A DNA stretch of 38,208 nucleotides, from positions 1 to 38,208 of the forward strand of contig MGDP01000149.1 of NCBI GenBank assembly GCA_001790955.1, read 5' to 3'. Position 1 is the stretch's first letter, and the number at the start of each line of letters is the position of its first letter. The notes under the pieces are model-generated. The model was not told the DNA's origin. It searched no databases and saw only the letters and a list, made by a program, of their open reading frames with translations. The position numbers and the translations under genes are program-made. Positions 1-7,514 of the stretch are shown in pieces. The DNA is from Candidatus Tectomicrobia bacterium RIFCSPLOWO2_12_FULL_69_37. Lineage in GTDB: Bacteria; UBA8248.

Positions 1-329
1 GGCTCCTGGAAGATCATGGCGATCTTGTTGCCGCGCACCTTCCGGAGCTCGCCCGAGGAGAGCTTGGTGAGGTCCCGGCCCTCGAAGAAGATGCCGCCAC
101 CGGCGATCTTGCCGGGGGGCTCGGGGATGAGGCGCAGGATGGAGAGGGCGGTCACCGTCTTCCCGCAGCCGGACTCCCCCACCACGCCGAGGGTCTCGCC
201 GGCCTTGAGGGAGTAGCTCACGCCGTCCACGGCTTTGACGACGCCTTCGGGGGTGTGGAAGTGCGTCCTGAGGTCGCGGATCTCCAGGAGGGTGCCCGGG
301 GCCTGGGCCTGGGCAGTCGTCGCCGCCAT
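1..329 (-). CDS. Peptide ABC transporter ATP-binding protein, DppD/OppD type (partial, N-terminal part)
   Basis: ATPase subunit that powers import of di- or oligopeptides (or nickel/other Dpp substrates) through an inner-membrane ABC permease. About 109 N-terminal residues are present and the gene runs off the left edge. The start is the ATG at 327-329, with GAGGAG about nine bases upstream. The sequence shows the Walker A motif GESGCGKT near residues 51-58, the DppD-type phrase [12 protein letters not shown] after it, and the start of the Q-loop (MIFQEP) at the edge. The signature and Walker B motifs lie outside. A good leftward promoter just upstream suggests this is the first gene of its transcript, which is unusual for dppD since permease genes normally precede it. 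The exact substrate cannot be told. A peptide-binding protein tail at the far right end is the same transporter class but not contiguous. Confidence 0.93.
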   Translation of the reverse strand, partial: MAATTAQAQAPGTLLEIRDLRTHFHTPEGVVKAVDGVSYSLKAGETLGVVGESGCGKTVTALSILRLIPEPPGKIAGGGIFFEGRDLTKLSSGELRKVRGNKIAMIFQE

Positions 330-378
330 AAAGGGAATCTCCTCGGCCAGCCGTTGTAGTCAGGAATCGAGCGGGGCC

Positions 379-408
379 ATTATAGGGAGGGGGCCGCCGC
401 CGTGTCCA
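379..408 (-). promoter_or_regulatory. Sigma70-type promoter for the peptide ABC ATPase
   Basis: On the minus strand, TGGACA (403-408) and a perfect TATAAT (379-384) are separated by 18 bases. Transcription would begin near 372, giving a leader of about 43 nt before the ATG at 329. Five of six -35 bases and all -10 bases match consensus, making this one of the clearest promoters in the window. Confidence 0.7.
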
Positions 409-447
409 CTCCCAACATGGGCCCAAGATGGGAAGGATGGGGCCCGG

Positions 448-476
448 TTGTCCCCGCCTCCCCCCGGTGGCATGAT
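448..476 (+). promoter_or_regulatory. Possible sigma70-type promoter for the 521-1378 lipoprotein gene
   Basis: TTGTCC (448-453) and CATGAT (471-476) are 17 bases apart, ending 44 bases before the GTG start at 521. Each hexamer matches four of six consensus bases, so this is only suggestive. Confidence 0.3.
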
Positions 477-520
477 GGGGGTTGCCCGCCCGGGGGGGCG
501 GCTTTTCGGGAGGGATCCCC

Positions 521-1378
521 GTGAGACGGAGCGTTTGGGCGGCCGGCGCGCTGCTGGCGTTCGGGCCCCTCCTGGGGGGGTGCGGGGGTTCCGCGGCGGG
601 CCCCCTCGAGAGCTTCCAGCCGCCCTCGGGGGTCTCGGCCAGGGCCCACCCCGAGCTGGCCGGCCGCGGGCTGCGGCGCATCGCGGTCCTCCCCTTCCGC
701 AACGAGTCGGGCGTCCCGGCGGCCGGGGTCCGGATGGCCGGCGTCTTCTACGAGGGCCTGGCCGCCGCCACCCGCTACGAGGTCCAGCCGCCGCCCAAGG
801 TGGACGAGGAGGACGACCTCAAGTTCGAGTTCCGCCTGCGCGGCGGGCGGACCGAGGGGGTGCGCAACCAGGACCAGGACGCCGCCTGGCTCCAGGAGCG
901 CGTGTCGCGCTTCCTTGCCGCCGTCCAGCCCTACCTGACCAACCTGGAGATGCTCTACCCGGGCGAGTACTTCGAGGGGCAGCTGGAAATCACCCCCTCG
1001 GGCCTCCCCAAGGGCACCGTGGCCCGGGCGGGCGGCCCCGCGGCCGAGGGCGAGCCCGCCCTCGACGCCGTCCTCACCGGCATCGTCACCACCTACCGGA
1101 ACCGCTCGGGGGGCGCCTTCCTGGGCGAGAGGGGCCCCCAGGTGGCCTACTCGGTCTACCTCGTGAGCGCGAGGGACGGGAAGGTGCTCTGGGAGGCCAC
1201 CTTCAACGAGGAGCAGATCCCCCTCCTCGACAACCTCCTCCTCCTCCCCCGCTACGCGAAGGAAGGCTTCATCTGGCAGACCTCCGACATGCTGGCGCGC
1301 AACGGCCTCGATCGGGTCCTGCGCTCCTTCCCCGGCTACGCCGCCCCGCAGGCCGCCGTCCCCGCGCCCAAGCCCTGA
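521..1378 (+). CDS. Outer-membrane lipoprotein, CsgG/GNA1162-like
   Basis: A 285-aa putative lipoprotein. The GTG at 521 is preferred because GGGAGGGA lies five bases upstream and because it gives a short signal peptide ending in the lipobox LGGC, with Cys21 as the lipidated residue. A TTG at 482 would extend it by 13 residues and spoil the signal sequence. The mature part opens with RRIAVLPFRNESG (about residues 48-60), a phrase typical of CsgG and GNA1162-type lipoproteins. It closes with a strand-rich segment including TGIVTTYRNR and GKVLWEATF. CsgG-like proteins form or assist outer-membrane secretion channels, but this family is broad and I cannot assign a partner. It sits 22 bases upstream of the cDPG-synthetase-like gene and is probably co-transcribed with it. 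Confidence 0.72.
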   Translation: MRRSVWAAGALLAFGPLLGGCGGSAAGPLESFQPPSGVSARAHPELAGRGLRRIAVLPFRNESGVPAAGVRMAGVFYEGLAAATRYEVQPPPKVDEEDDLKFEFRLRGGRTEGVRNQDQDAAWLQERVSRFLAAVQPYLTNLEMLYPGEYFEGQLEITPSGLPKGTVARAGGPAAEGEPALDAVLTGIVTTYRNRSGGAFLGERGPQVAYSVYLVSARDGKVLWEATFNEEQIPLLDNLLLLPRYAKEGFIWQTSDMLARNGLDRVLRSFPGYAAPQAAVPAPKP

Positions 1379-1400
1379 AGCGGCCCCCCGGAGCCGCGCC

Positions 1401-2768
1401 GTGAACGAGCCCCTCGCGGTCGTCATCATGGGGGCGGCGGGCAGGGACTTCCACAACTTCAACGTCCGCTACCGCCGGGATCCCGCCCGCCGCGTCGTCG
1501 CCTTCACCGCCGCCCAGATCCCCCGCATCGAGGGCCGCCGGTACCCGCCCGAGCTCGCGGGCCCGCTCTACCCCGGGGGCATCCCCATCTTCCCCGAGGA
1601 GGAGCTGGAGCGGCTCATCCGGGAGAACGCGGTGGCCGAGGTCGCCTTCTCCTACAGCGACATCTCCCACCTCGACGTGATGCACCGCGCGAGCCGGGCG
1701 CTCGCCGCGGGGGCCAGCTTCGTCCTCCTCGGCCCCCGGGAGACCCAGCTCAAGAGCCGCAGGCCCGTCGTCGCCGTCACCGCCGTGCGCACCGGCTGCG
1801 GCAAGAGCCCGGCCAGCCGCTTCCTCCTCGCCCGCCTGAGGGAGATGGGGCTCACGGTGGCGGCGGTGCGCCACCCCATGCCCTACGGGGACCTCATCCG
1901 CCAGCGCCTCCAGCGCTTCTCCTCCTTCGCCGATCTGGACGCCGCCCGCTGCACCGTCGAGGAGCGCGAGGAGTACGCCCCCTACGTCGAGGGCGGGGGG
2001 ACGGTGTTCGCCGGGGTGGACTACGAGGCCATCCTCCGGGCGGCGGAGGCGGAGGCGGACGTCATCCTCTGGGACGGCGGCAACAACGACTTCCCCTTCT
2101 TCGCGCCCGACCTCCACATCACCCTGGCGGACCCCCTCCGCCCCGGGCACGAGAGAACTTACCACCCGGGCGAGGCGAACCTCCTCATGGCGGACATCGT
2201 CATCCTGGCCAAGACGGACACGGCCACGCCCGGGGCCGTCGAGGCCCTGCGCCGCTCGGTCGAGGAGGCGAACCCCCGCGCCCGCGTCATCGAGGCGGCC
2301 ATGCCCCTCGCCCTCGACCGCGCCGGGGAGCTGCGGGGCCGCCCCGTCCTCGTCGTCGAGGACGGGCCCACCGTCACCCACGGGGAGATGCCCCACGGCG
2401 CGGGCTGGCTCGCGGCCCAAGCCGCCGGCGCCCGGATCGTGGACCCCCGGCCCTTCGCCCGGGGCTCCCTCCGGGAGGCCTACCGGCGCTATCCCTGGCT
2501 CGGCCCCGTGCTCCCCGCCGTGGGCTACGGCGAGGAGCAGCTGCGGGAGATGGAGGAAACCCTGGCCGCGGCGGCCTGCGAGGCCGTCGTCCTCGGGACG
2601 CCGGTGGACCTCGGCCGCCTCATCCGAATCCCCCACCCCGTCCACCGGGTGCGCTACGCCTACGAGGACCGCAGCCGGCCCGGCCTGGCCGAGGCGATCC
2701 GGGACTGGTGGAGGGACCGATCCTCCGCGAATCCTGTTGCGGACAGCCCGCCCGAACAGGTACGATAA
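1401..2768 (+). CDS. Cyclic 2,3-diphosphoglycerate synthetase-family GTPase/kinase homologue
   Basis: A 455-aa protein resembling archaeal cyclic 2,3-diphosphoglycerate synthetase (cDPGS), which closes 2,3-diphosphoglycerate into its cyclic anhydride using ATP. The N-terminal part opens VVIMGAAGRDFHNFN, followed by a Rossmann-like domain. A central P-loop-like motif, VTAVRTGCGKS, is near residues 128-138. Then comes a SIMIBI-type nucleotide-binding core with LWDGGNNDFPFF, ILAKTDTA and VVEDGPTVTHGEMPHGAGW. Bacterial homologues are commonly annotated simply as GTPase, and cDPG has been documented mainly in methanogens, so the real product here is open. The GTG start at 1401 has a weak GGAG about eight bases upstream. 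The last codons run into the promoter region of the TPR-LysM gene. Family is confident; reaction is inference. Confidence 0.82.
   Translation: MNEPLAVVIMGAAGRDFHNFNVRYRRDPARRVVAFTAAQIPRIEGRRYPPELAGPLYPGGIPIFPEEELERLIRENAVAEVAFSYSDISHLDVMHRASRALAAGASFVLLGPRETQLKSRRPVVAVTAVRTGCGKSPASRFLLARLREMGLTVAAVRHPMPYGDLIRQRLQRFSSFADLDAARCTVEEREEYAPYVEGGGTVFAGVDYEAILRAAEAEADVILWDGGNNDFPFFAPDLHITLADPLRPGHERTYHPGEANLLMADIVILAKTDTATPGAVEALRRSVEEANPRARVIEAAMPLALDRAGELRGRPVLVVEDGPTVTHGEMPHGAGWLAAQAAGARIVDPRPFARGSLREAYRRYPWLGPVLPAVGYGEEQLREMEETLAAAACEAVVLGTPVDLGRLIRIPHPVHRVRYAYEDRSRPGLAEAIRDWWRDRSSANPVADSPPEQVR
2737..2766 (+). promoter_or_regulatory. Possible sigma70-type promoter before the TPR-LysM gene
   Basis: TTGCGG (2737-2742) and TACGAT (2761-2766) are 18 bases apart at the very end of the preceding gene. 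An overlapping GATAAT (2764-2769) is a better -10 but at a longer spacing. It would give the gene at 2830 a leader of about 55 nt. Confidence 0.4.
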
Positions 2769-2829
2769 TCCGGTTGTGCGGATTCGACTCCGCGGCCGTC
2801 TCCGCCCGCCGCCGCAGGGGGGCCGTCGC

Positions 2830-4617
2830 ATGCAGGGCCGTTTCGTGGGCGGCCGCTTCCGGCTGGCGCTCCTGGCGCTCTGCGCCGGGGCGGCGGGATT
2901 GAGCCTGGGCGCGGGAGCGTGGGCGGGCCCCGCCGCCCCTCCCGCCGGACGCGCGGGAGCACCCGCCTCTCCCCCGCCGCAGGTCCCGACCATCCCGCCG
3001 GATTTGATCCAGCCCTCGGGGCCCCGCCCCGTCGTCCCGGGCAAGCCCGCCGAAGGCCTCAAGATGGGCCCCAAGCCCAGCGAGGAAGCAACCTCCGCCC
3101 AGAAGGAGCGCTGCGACCGCGCCTCCTACATCGTCCGCCAGGCGAACGAGCTGGGCGACGAAAGCCCCCTCACCGTGACCTACGTCCAGCGCGCCCTGGA
3201 CATCTGCCCGAACAATCCCGCCGCCAACGTGCGGATGGGCATCATCCAGTTCAACCAGAAGAACCCCAGCGGGGCCCGCAAGTCCTTCCAGCAGGCCCTG
3301 CGGGACGGCGCCCACCTGCCCGAGGTCCACTACAATCTGGGCGTCCTCTCCTGGAAGGAGAAGAAGGACGCCGAGGCCCTCACCCACTTCAGGCGCGCCG
3401 TCGAGCTCGACCCGGGGGGCGCCGCGGCGCTCTACAACCTGGGGGTCACGCAGGCGCGGGCCCAGGAGCGCGGCCAGGCCGTCGACTCCTTCCAAAATGC
3501 CATCCGCGCCAACCCCCGCATGGCCGAGGCCCACTTCTTCCTGGGCGCCCTCCTCCAGGAGCAGGGGCAGCGCGAGCCAGCGAGAAAGGCGCTCCAGGAA
3601 TCCGTCCGCCTGAACGCCAAGCTCGCCCTGCCCCACATCTATCTTGCGGCCATCTTCGAGGCCGAGGGGAGGCCCCAGGCGGCGCAGGAGGAGCTGAAGC
3701 TGGCCCTGCGGCTCAACCCGGCCTCGGTGCAGGTCGGCTACAGCCTCGACGATTTTTACGCGAAGGAGGGGGGCTCGAACGAGTTCCTCTCGCGGGTCCA
3801 GGAGCGGGCCAAGAGCGAGGGCCCCACGGCCGCCGCCCCGCCCCCCGAGGGGAAGTCCCCCCCCGGCGGCGGCAAGACGCCCGCCGAGGGCTTCGGGCCC
3901 CGCCGCGAGGCGAGGGAGGTGCCGGTCGCCGGCAAGAAACCCGAGGCGCCCCCCCGCGAGAAGAGCCCCGCGCCTCCCGCCCGGCGCGAGGCCGCGGCGG
4001 CGCCCAGGCCAGAGCCCGCCCGCCCGGCCCCGCGGGAGAGGCCCGCTTCACCCGCGCCGCGGAGGGAGCCCCCGGGCCGCACCTACCGCGTCCGGGCGGG
4101 GGACACCCTCTCCACCATCGCCGCCCGGCACGGGACCAGCCTTGCGGTCCTCGCGCGCATGAACCGCGAGCGCATCGAGCATCCGAGCCTGATCGAGCCG
4201 GGGCAGGAGATCCTCGTTCCCGCTCCCCCGCGGGCGAGGGCCACGAACGACCGGCGCCCCCCGGCCAGGTCCACGGCGAGCCGCCCCTCCTCCGCCCAGG
4301 CCCCCAGACGGACGCCCGCGCCGCCGCGCGAGCCCTTCCGCATCCACCGCGTCCAGCGGGGAGAGACCCTCGCCCGCATCGCCAAGCGGTACGGAACCAC
4401 GGTCGCCACCCTCGTGCGCCTCAACCGCGACCGGATCGAGCACCCGAGCCTGATCCAGGCCGGCCAATCCATCCGCGTGCCTGCCCCCCGCGCCGCCCGG
4501 AGCGCCCCCAAGCCCGCGGCGAAGGCTCCTCCGAAGCCGGGGCCCTCTCCCAGGGAAGTGTCTCCGAAGCCCCCGGCGCCCGCTCCCGCGGCGCCCTCCG
4601 CCCCCCCTTCGCGCTAG
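2830..4617 (+). CDS. Secreted TPR protein with two C-terminal LysM domains
   Basis: A 595-aa exported protein. The ATG at 2830 is chosen over upstream in-frame starts because it is preceded by AGGGGGG about eight bases away and begins a signal peptide (hydrophobic residues 11-29, likely cleavage after AWA at 30-32). Residues about 95-300 hold at least five TPR units (for example EVHYNLGVLSWKEKKD and AALYNLGVTQARAQERG), a protein-docking surface. A long Pro/Ala/Arg-rich linker follows (about 325-415). Two LysM domains, about 418-464 and 503-550, share the pattern GDTL/GETL-x-IA and end with EHPSLIxxGQxIxVP. LysM binds peptidoglycan glycan chains, so the protein probably sits on the wall and uses the TPR part as a scaffold. 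No catalytic domain is visible. Convergent with nth, only 15 bases away. Confidence 0.85.
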   Translation: MQGRFVGGRFRLALLALCAGAAGLSLGAGAWAGPAAPPAGRAGAPASPPPQVPTIPPDLIQPSGPRPVVPGKPAEGLKMGPKPSEEATSAQKERCDRASYIVRQANELGDESPLTVTYVQRALDICPNNPAANVRMGIIQFNQKNPSGARKSFQQALRDGAHLPEVHYNLGVLSWKEKKDAEALTHFRRAVELDPGGAAALYNLGVTQARAQERGQAVDSFQNAIRANPRMAEAHFFLGALLQEQGQREPARKALQESVRLNAKLALPHIYLAAIFEAEGRPQAAQEELKLALRLNPASVQVGYSLDDFYAKEGGSNEFLSRVQERAKSEGPTAAAPPPEGKSPPGGGKTPAEGFGPRREAREVPVAGKKPEAPPREKSPAPPARREAAAAPRPEPARPAPRERPASPAPRREPPGRTYRVRAGDTLSTIAARHGTSLAVLARMNRERIEHPSLIEPGQEILVPAPPRARATNDRRPPARSTASRPSSAQAPRRTPAPPREPFRIHRVQRGETLARIAKRYGTTVATLVRLNRDRIEHPSLIQAGQSIRVPAPRAARSAPKPAAKAPPKPGPSPREVSPKPPAPAPAAPSAPPSR

Positions 4618-4632
4618 GCCCCGCGCTTCACA

Positions 4633-5331
4633 TCAGGAAGAGCCCGCCTCCCTCCGTCCATAGGGGCAATCGGCGAGGACGGGGCAGGCCCCGCACCGGG
4701 GCTTGCGCGCCGCGCAGCAGCGCCTCCCGTGATGGATGAGGAGAAGGGTCACCCGGCCCCACCAGCGCTTGGGCGTTATTTCCAGGAGCTCGAGCTCCAC
4801 CTTGGACGGGTCCTGCGTCTGCGCCCAGCCCAGGCGGTTGGAGACGCGGAGCACGTGGGTGTCCACCGCGATGGCGGGGACGCCGAACGCCTCGTTGAGG
4901 ACGACGTTGGCGGTCTTCCGCCCCACCCCCGCGAAGCGGGTGAGCTCCTCCCGGGTGCGGGGCACCTCCCCCCCGTGCTCTTCGGCCACGGCCCGGCAGC
5001 AGGCTTGGATGGACCTGGCCTTCTGGCGGAAGTAGCCGCACGAGCGAATGAGCCGCTCGACTTCGCCCGGGTCCGCCTCCGCGAGGGCCCGGGCGCCCGG
5101 GAACGCCCGGAAGAGAGCGGGAGTCACCATGTTGACCCGGGCGTCGGTGCACTGGGCCGAGAGGATGGTGGCCACCAGGAGCTGGAGCGGGTCGCGGTAG
5201 TGAAGCGCGCATTCCGCGTCCGGATAGGCCTTCGCGAGGCGGCCCAGCACGCGGCCGATGGCCCGCCCCCCGGCCTCTCCTCCCATGGCCGAGCCGCCCT
5301 TGCGATTTCGGACCTGCGGAACTTTCCTCAT
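4633..5331 (-). CDS. nth: Endonuclease III (DNA glycosylase/AP lyase)
   Basis: Base-excision repair enzyme that removes oxidised pyrimidines and nicks the resulting abasic site. The 232-aa protein carries the helix-hairpin-helix with catalytic lysine (FAGVGRKTANVVL, Lys139) and the catalytic aspartate in AVDTHV (Asp157). The [4Fe-4S] ligands follow the exact C-x6-C-x2-C-x5-C spacing at Cys206, Cys213, Cys216 and Cys222. The ATG at 5331 is supported by AAGGAG seven bases upstream. An internal ATG at 5286 would give a length nearer the 211 residues of E. coli Nth, so the first 15 residues could be a lineage extension. It is divergent from the CDGSH gene and convergent with the LysM gene. Confidence 0.96.
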   Translation of the reverse strand: MRKVPQVRNRKGGSAMGGEAGGRAIGRVLGRLAKAYPDAECALHYRDPLQLLVATILSAQCTDARVNMVTPALFRAFPGARALAEADPGEVERLIRSCGYFRQKARSIQACCRAVAEEHGGEVPRTREELTRFAGVGRKTANVVLNEAFGVPAIAVDTHVLRVSNRLGWAQTQDPSKVELELLEITPKRWWGRVTLLLIHHGRRCCAARKPRCGACPVLADCPYGRREAGSS

Positions 5332-5332
5332 C

Positions 5333-5362
5333 TTGCGCTCCTTCGGCCGGACCCTCTAGAAT
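5333..5362 (+). promoter_or_regulatory. Possible promoter for the CDGSH protein gene
   Basis: A good -10 (TAGAAT, 5357-5362) lies 18 bases after a poor -35 (TTGCGC, 5333-5338). The -35 overlaps the ribosome-binding site of the divergent nth gene. The leader would be about 55 nt. Confidence 0.4.
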
Positions 5363-5422
5363 CCCCGGACGGTTCATCCGCGCCGCTTCCGGCCCCGGCA
5401 ACCGCGAAAGGAGACCTCCCGC

Positions 5423-5662
5423 ATGGCTGAACCCGTCGTGGCCCAGAAAGGACCCTACGAATATACCGCGCAAAAGGATGAAAAGGTGGCTTGGTGCCGG
5501 TGCGGAAAGAGCGCCAAGCAGCCCTTCTGCGACGGGTCCCACCGGGGGAGCGAGTTCCGCCCCCTCCTGGTGGACCTGAAGGCCGGCGAGACCGTCTATT
5601 TCTGCGGGTGCAAGCACACCGGGGGCGCCCCCTACTGCGACAGCTCCCACGCCCGCCTCTAG
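5423..5662 (+). CDS. CDGSH-type iron-sulfur protein with two cluster motifs
   Basis: A 79-aa soluble protein made almost entirely of two CDGSH motifs, each binding a [2Fe-2S] cluster through three Cys and one His. The first is C25-x-C27...C36-D-G-S-H40, an exact CDGSH. The second is C61-x-C63...C72-D-S-S-H76, a variant. No membrane anchor is present, unlike mitochondrial mitoNEET. It resembles the short two-motif bacterial proteins whose roles (electron transfer, Fe-S or redox sensing) are not settled. The ATG at 5423 has AAAGGAG nine bases upstream. It stands alone between nth and tRNA-Arg. Confidence 0.93.
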   Translation: MAEPVVAQKGPYEYTAQKDEKVAWCRCGKSAKQPFCDGSHRGSEFRPLLVDLKAGETVYFCGCKHTGGAPYCDSSHARL

Positions 5663-5678
5663 CGGGCCATCGCCGCCA

Positions 5679-5707
5679 TTGCCCCGCCGGTGGCGATGGA
5701 GTAGATT
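5679..5707 (+). promoter_or_regulatory. Possible promoter for tRNA-Arg
   Basis: TTGCCC (5679-5684) and TAGATT (5702-5707) are 17 bases apart. This would place the start about 37 nt before the mature tRNA. A hairpin (arms 5667-5674 and 5692-5699) overlaps it and may mark the end of the upstream CDGSH transcript. Confidence 0.45.
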
Positions 5708-5750
5708 GCAGCGGCCTCGATTCCGCCGGCGCTGGCCGGAGGGGCGGCTT

Positions 5751-5826
5751 GCGCGTGTAGCTCAGAGGATAGAGCACCAGCCTCCGGAGCTGGGTGCCGC
5801 AGGTTCGACTCCTGCCACGCGCACCA
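5751..5826 (+). tRNA. tRNA-Arg (anticodon CCG)
   Basis: A complete cloverleaf of 76 nt with CCA encoded. The acceptor stem pairs GCGCGTG (5751-5757) with CACGCGC (5816-5822), followed by discriminator A and CCA. The anticodon stem is CCAGC/GCTGG with loop CTCCGGA, placing the CCG anticodon at 5784-5786 for the arginine codon CGG. The T-arm has the standard GGTTCGA core. An intrinsic terminator follows directly. Confidence 0.97.
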
Positions 5827-5836
5827 GGATATCCGA

Positions 5837-5863
5837 GGGGCCGGGCCCGCCGGCCCCTTTTTT
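5837..5863 (+). terminator. Intrinsic terminator after tRNA-Arg
   Basis: A perfect 8-bp stem, GGGGCCGG (5837-5844) with CCGGCCCC (5850-5857), has a 5-nt loop and is followed directly by six T residues (5858-5863). It lies 10 bases after the tRNA CCA end. Confidence 0.92.
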
Positions 5864-5911
5864 CGTCCGTCCTCGCCCAGCCCGCCCGCCTCTCGCACTG
5901 GGAGGGGCTCC

Positions 5912-6706
5912 ATGTTCCTGCTGAAGAAGATTCTCACTCCCTTCATCCTTCCGCTGACCATCTGCGTGGGCCTCCTGATCCTGGGCCATGTCCTCCTCTG
6001 GTTCTCGAGGAGACAGAAGACGGCGAGGGCCCTCCTCCTGGCCGGAACCGCGCTCCTCGCCGCCCTGAGCTTCCACGCGGTCTCGGACCCGATGGTCGCC
6101 GCCCTGGAGCAGCGCTACCCGCCCCTCCTGGACCCCCTCAAGCCCGCCTACTCCGACGGCCGGGAGGGGGAGCCCGTCCGCTGGGTCTTCGTCCTGTCAG
6201 GGGGCCAGCATAAGGATCCGCGCCTCCCGCCCACGAGCCATCTTTCCGACACCAGCCTCGTCCGCCTGGCCGAAGGCATACGCCTCCAGCGCCTCCTGCC
6301 GGGAAGCCGGCTCATCCTCTCCGGGGGGAGCACCAGCGGACCCCCCAGCGAGGCGGAGACGATGGCGGACGTCGCCCGCCACCTCGGGGTGAACCCCTCC
6401 CTCATCGTGCTCGAACCGGAGACCCTCGACACCGAGAGCCAGGCGCGCGCCGCCCCACGGTTCGTGGGCAAGGACCGTTTCATCCTGGTGACCTCGGCCG
6501 TCCACATGCCCCGGTCGATAGCCCTCTTCCGCGGGCAAGGGCTGCGCCCCATCCCCGCCCCCACGGACCACTCCGTCGTCCCGCGCGCCTCCCTCGGTCC
6601 GCGGGACTTCTTCCCTTCGACTGCTGCGCTGGGCGGATCAGAAACCGTCGTCTACGAGCGCGTGGGATACCTCTGGGCCTGGCTGAGGGGCCTGACGGCC
6701 GAGTGA
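5912..6706 (+). CDS. ElyC/SanA/YdcF-like DUF218 envelope protein
   Basis: A 264-aa inner-membrane protein with two N-terminal hydrophobic segments (about residues 10-31 and 40-56) and a DUF218 domain. Diagnostic pieces are VFVLSGGQ, ILSGGST, EAETMADVARHLGV, ETLDTESQARAA and FILVTSAVHMPRS. Size and topology match E. coli ElyC (about 259 aa), which supports peptidoglycan and envelope biogenesis at low temperature. Its biochemical activity is unclear. The ATG at 5912 follows GGGAGGGG by five bases. It begins only 48 bases after the tRNA-Arg terminator, so its promoter must be in that short gap or transcription leaks through. Confidence 0.85.
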   Translation: MFLLKKILTPFILPLTICVGLLILGHVLLWFSRRQKTARALLLAGTALLAALSFHAVSDPMVAALEQRYPPLLDPLKPAYSDGREGEPVRWVFVLSGGQHKDPRLPPTSHLSDTSLVRLAEGIRLQRLLPGSRLILSGGSTSGPPSEAETMADVARHLGVNPSLIVLEPETLDTESQARAAPRFVGKDRFILVTSAVHMPRSIALFRGQGLRPIPAPTDHSVVPRASLGPRDFFPSTAALGGSETVVYERVGYLWAWLRGLTAE

Positions 6707-6745
6707 CCCTCCTCCCGGGAGCCGTTTCACCCGGCCCGCAATTTC

Positions 6746-6775
6746 TTGTCGCATTCTGCAATTTTCTGGTAGAAT
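6746..6775 (+). promoter_or_regulatory. Sigma70-type promoter for the cNMP-binding protein at 6813
   Basis: TTGTCG (6746-6751) and TAGAAT (6770-6775) are separated by 18 bases in a locally AT-richer stretch. The leader before the TTG start would be about 30 nt. Confidence 0.6.
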
Positions 6776-6812
6776 TGGCGCGGTTTCAGCCCGCCCGGGA
6801 CGAGAGGCCCCT

Positions 6813-7388
6813 TTGCCCGAAACCCCCGAGCCCGTACCCCCGCCCGCCGCCGCGCCCAAGGCCTCGAAGGCCCAGGAGCGCAACCTCTCGTTGGGCGTCC
6901 TGTCCGCCAAGCTCAAGAAGAATTACGCTCTCTTCGCCAACTTGAGCGAGGAGGAGATGGTCACCTTCCTCCGGCTGTGCGAGCGCCAAAACTACAAGCC
7001 CGGCGACGTCATCTTCGAGGAGGGAGAGCGCGAGGGCTACTGGTACATCGTCCTCGCCGGCCGGATCGCCGTCTACCGGAAAGGAAAGGTGCTGGGCCAC
7101 GTGGGGGAGGGCCAGTGCTTCGGCGAGGTGGGCCTCCTCAGGAAGGACGTGCCCCGGAGCGCCTCCGCCCGGGCGGCGGCGGATACCATTCTCCTGGTGG
7201 TCCCCCACGACATCCTCAACCGGAAGATGCCGGGCCTCTCCTACAAGGTCCTCGAGTACATCGCCAACCAGCTCGCCGAAAAGCTCCTGAAGGCCGACAG
7301 CCAGCTGGAGAGCCAGCGCGCCGAGCCCCCGGAGGAGGGAGGCGGCAAGGCCCCCGAGGAGGAATCGCCGGACAAGAAGGCCGGCTGA
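6813..7388 (+). CDS. Stand-alone cyclic nucleotide-binding (cNMP) domain protein
   Basis: A 191-aa protein with a proline/alanine-rich N-terminus (1-25), a cNMP-binding beta-roll (about 40-150) and an acidic, charged tail. The phosphate-binding cassette is clear: FGEVGLL at 103-109 followed by PRSASARA, with Arg115 and Ser116 at the positions that bind the cyclic phosphate. No helix-turn-helix, kinase or channel domain is fused to it, so it must act by binding a partner. The start is a TTG with GAGAGG upstream; no ATG is available before the conserved domain. The next gene is the beta-CASP hydrolase 126 bases downstream. A second protein of the same class lies at 35923. Confidence 0.85.
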   Translation: MPETPEPVPPPAAAPKASKAQERNLSLGVLSAKLKKNYALFANLSEEEMVTFLRLCERQNYKPGDVIFEEGEREGYWYIVLAGRIAVYRKGKVLGHVGEGQCFGEVGLLRKDVPRSASARAAADTILLVVPHDILNRKMPGLSYKVLEYIANQLAEKLLKADSQLESQRAEPPEEGGGKAPEEESPDKKAG

Positions 7389-7514
7389 GCCCGCCGCGCC
7401 GATCCGCCATCCGTTAGCCGCTCCACCGCTCCTGTCCTGGCACGCAGCCCCCCGCCGCTTGAGCCCGCGCCCGATCCCTTCCATGATGGCGGCGAGCTTC
7501 ACCGGGAGGTGTTC

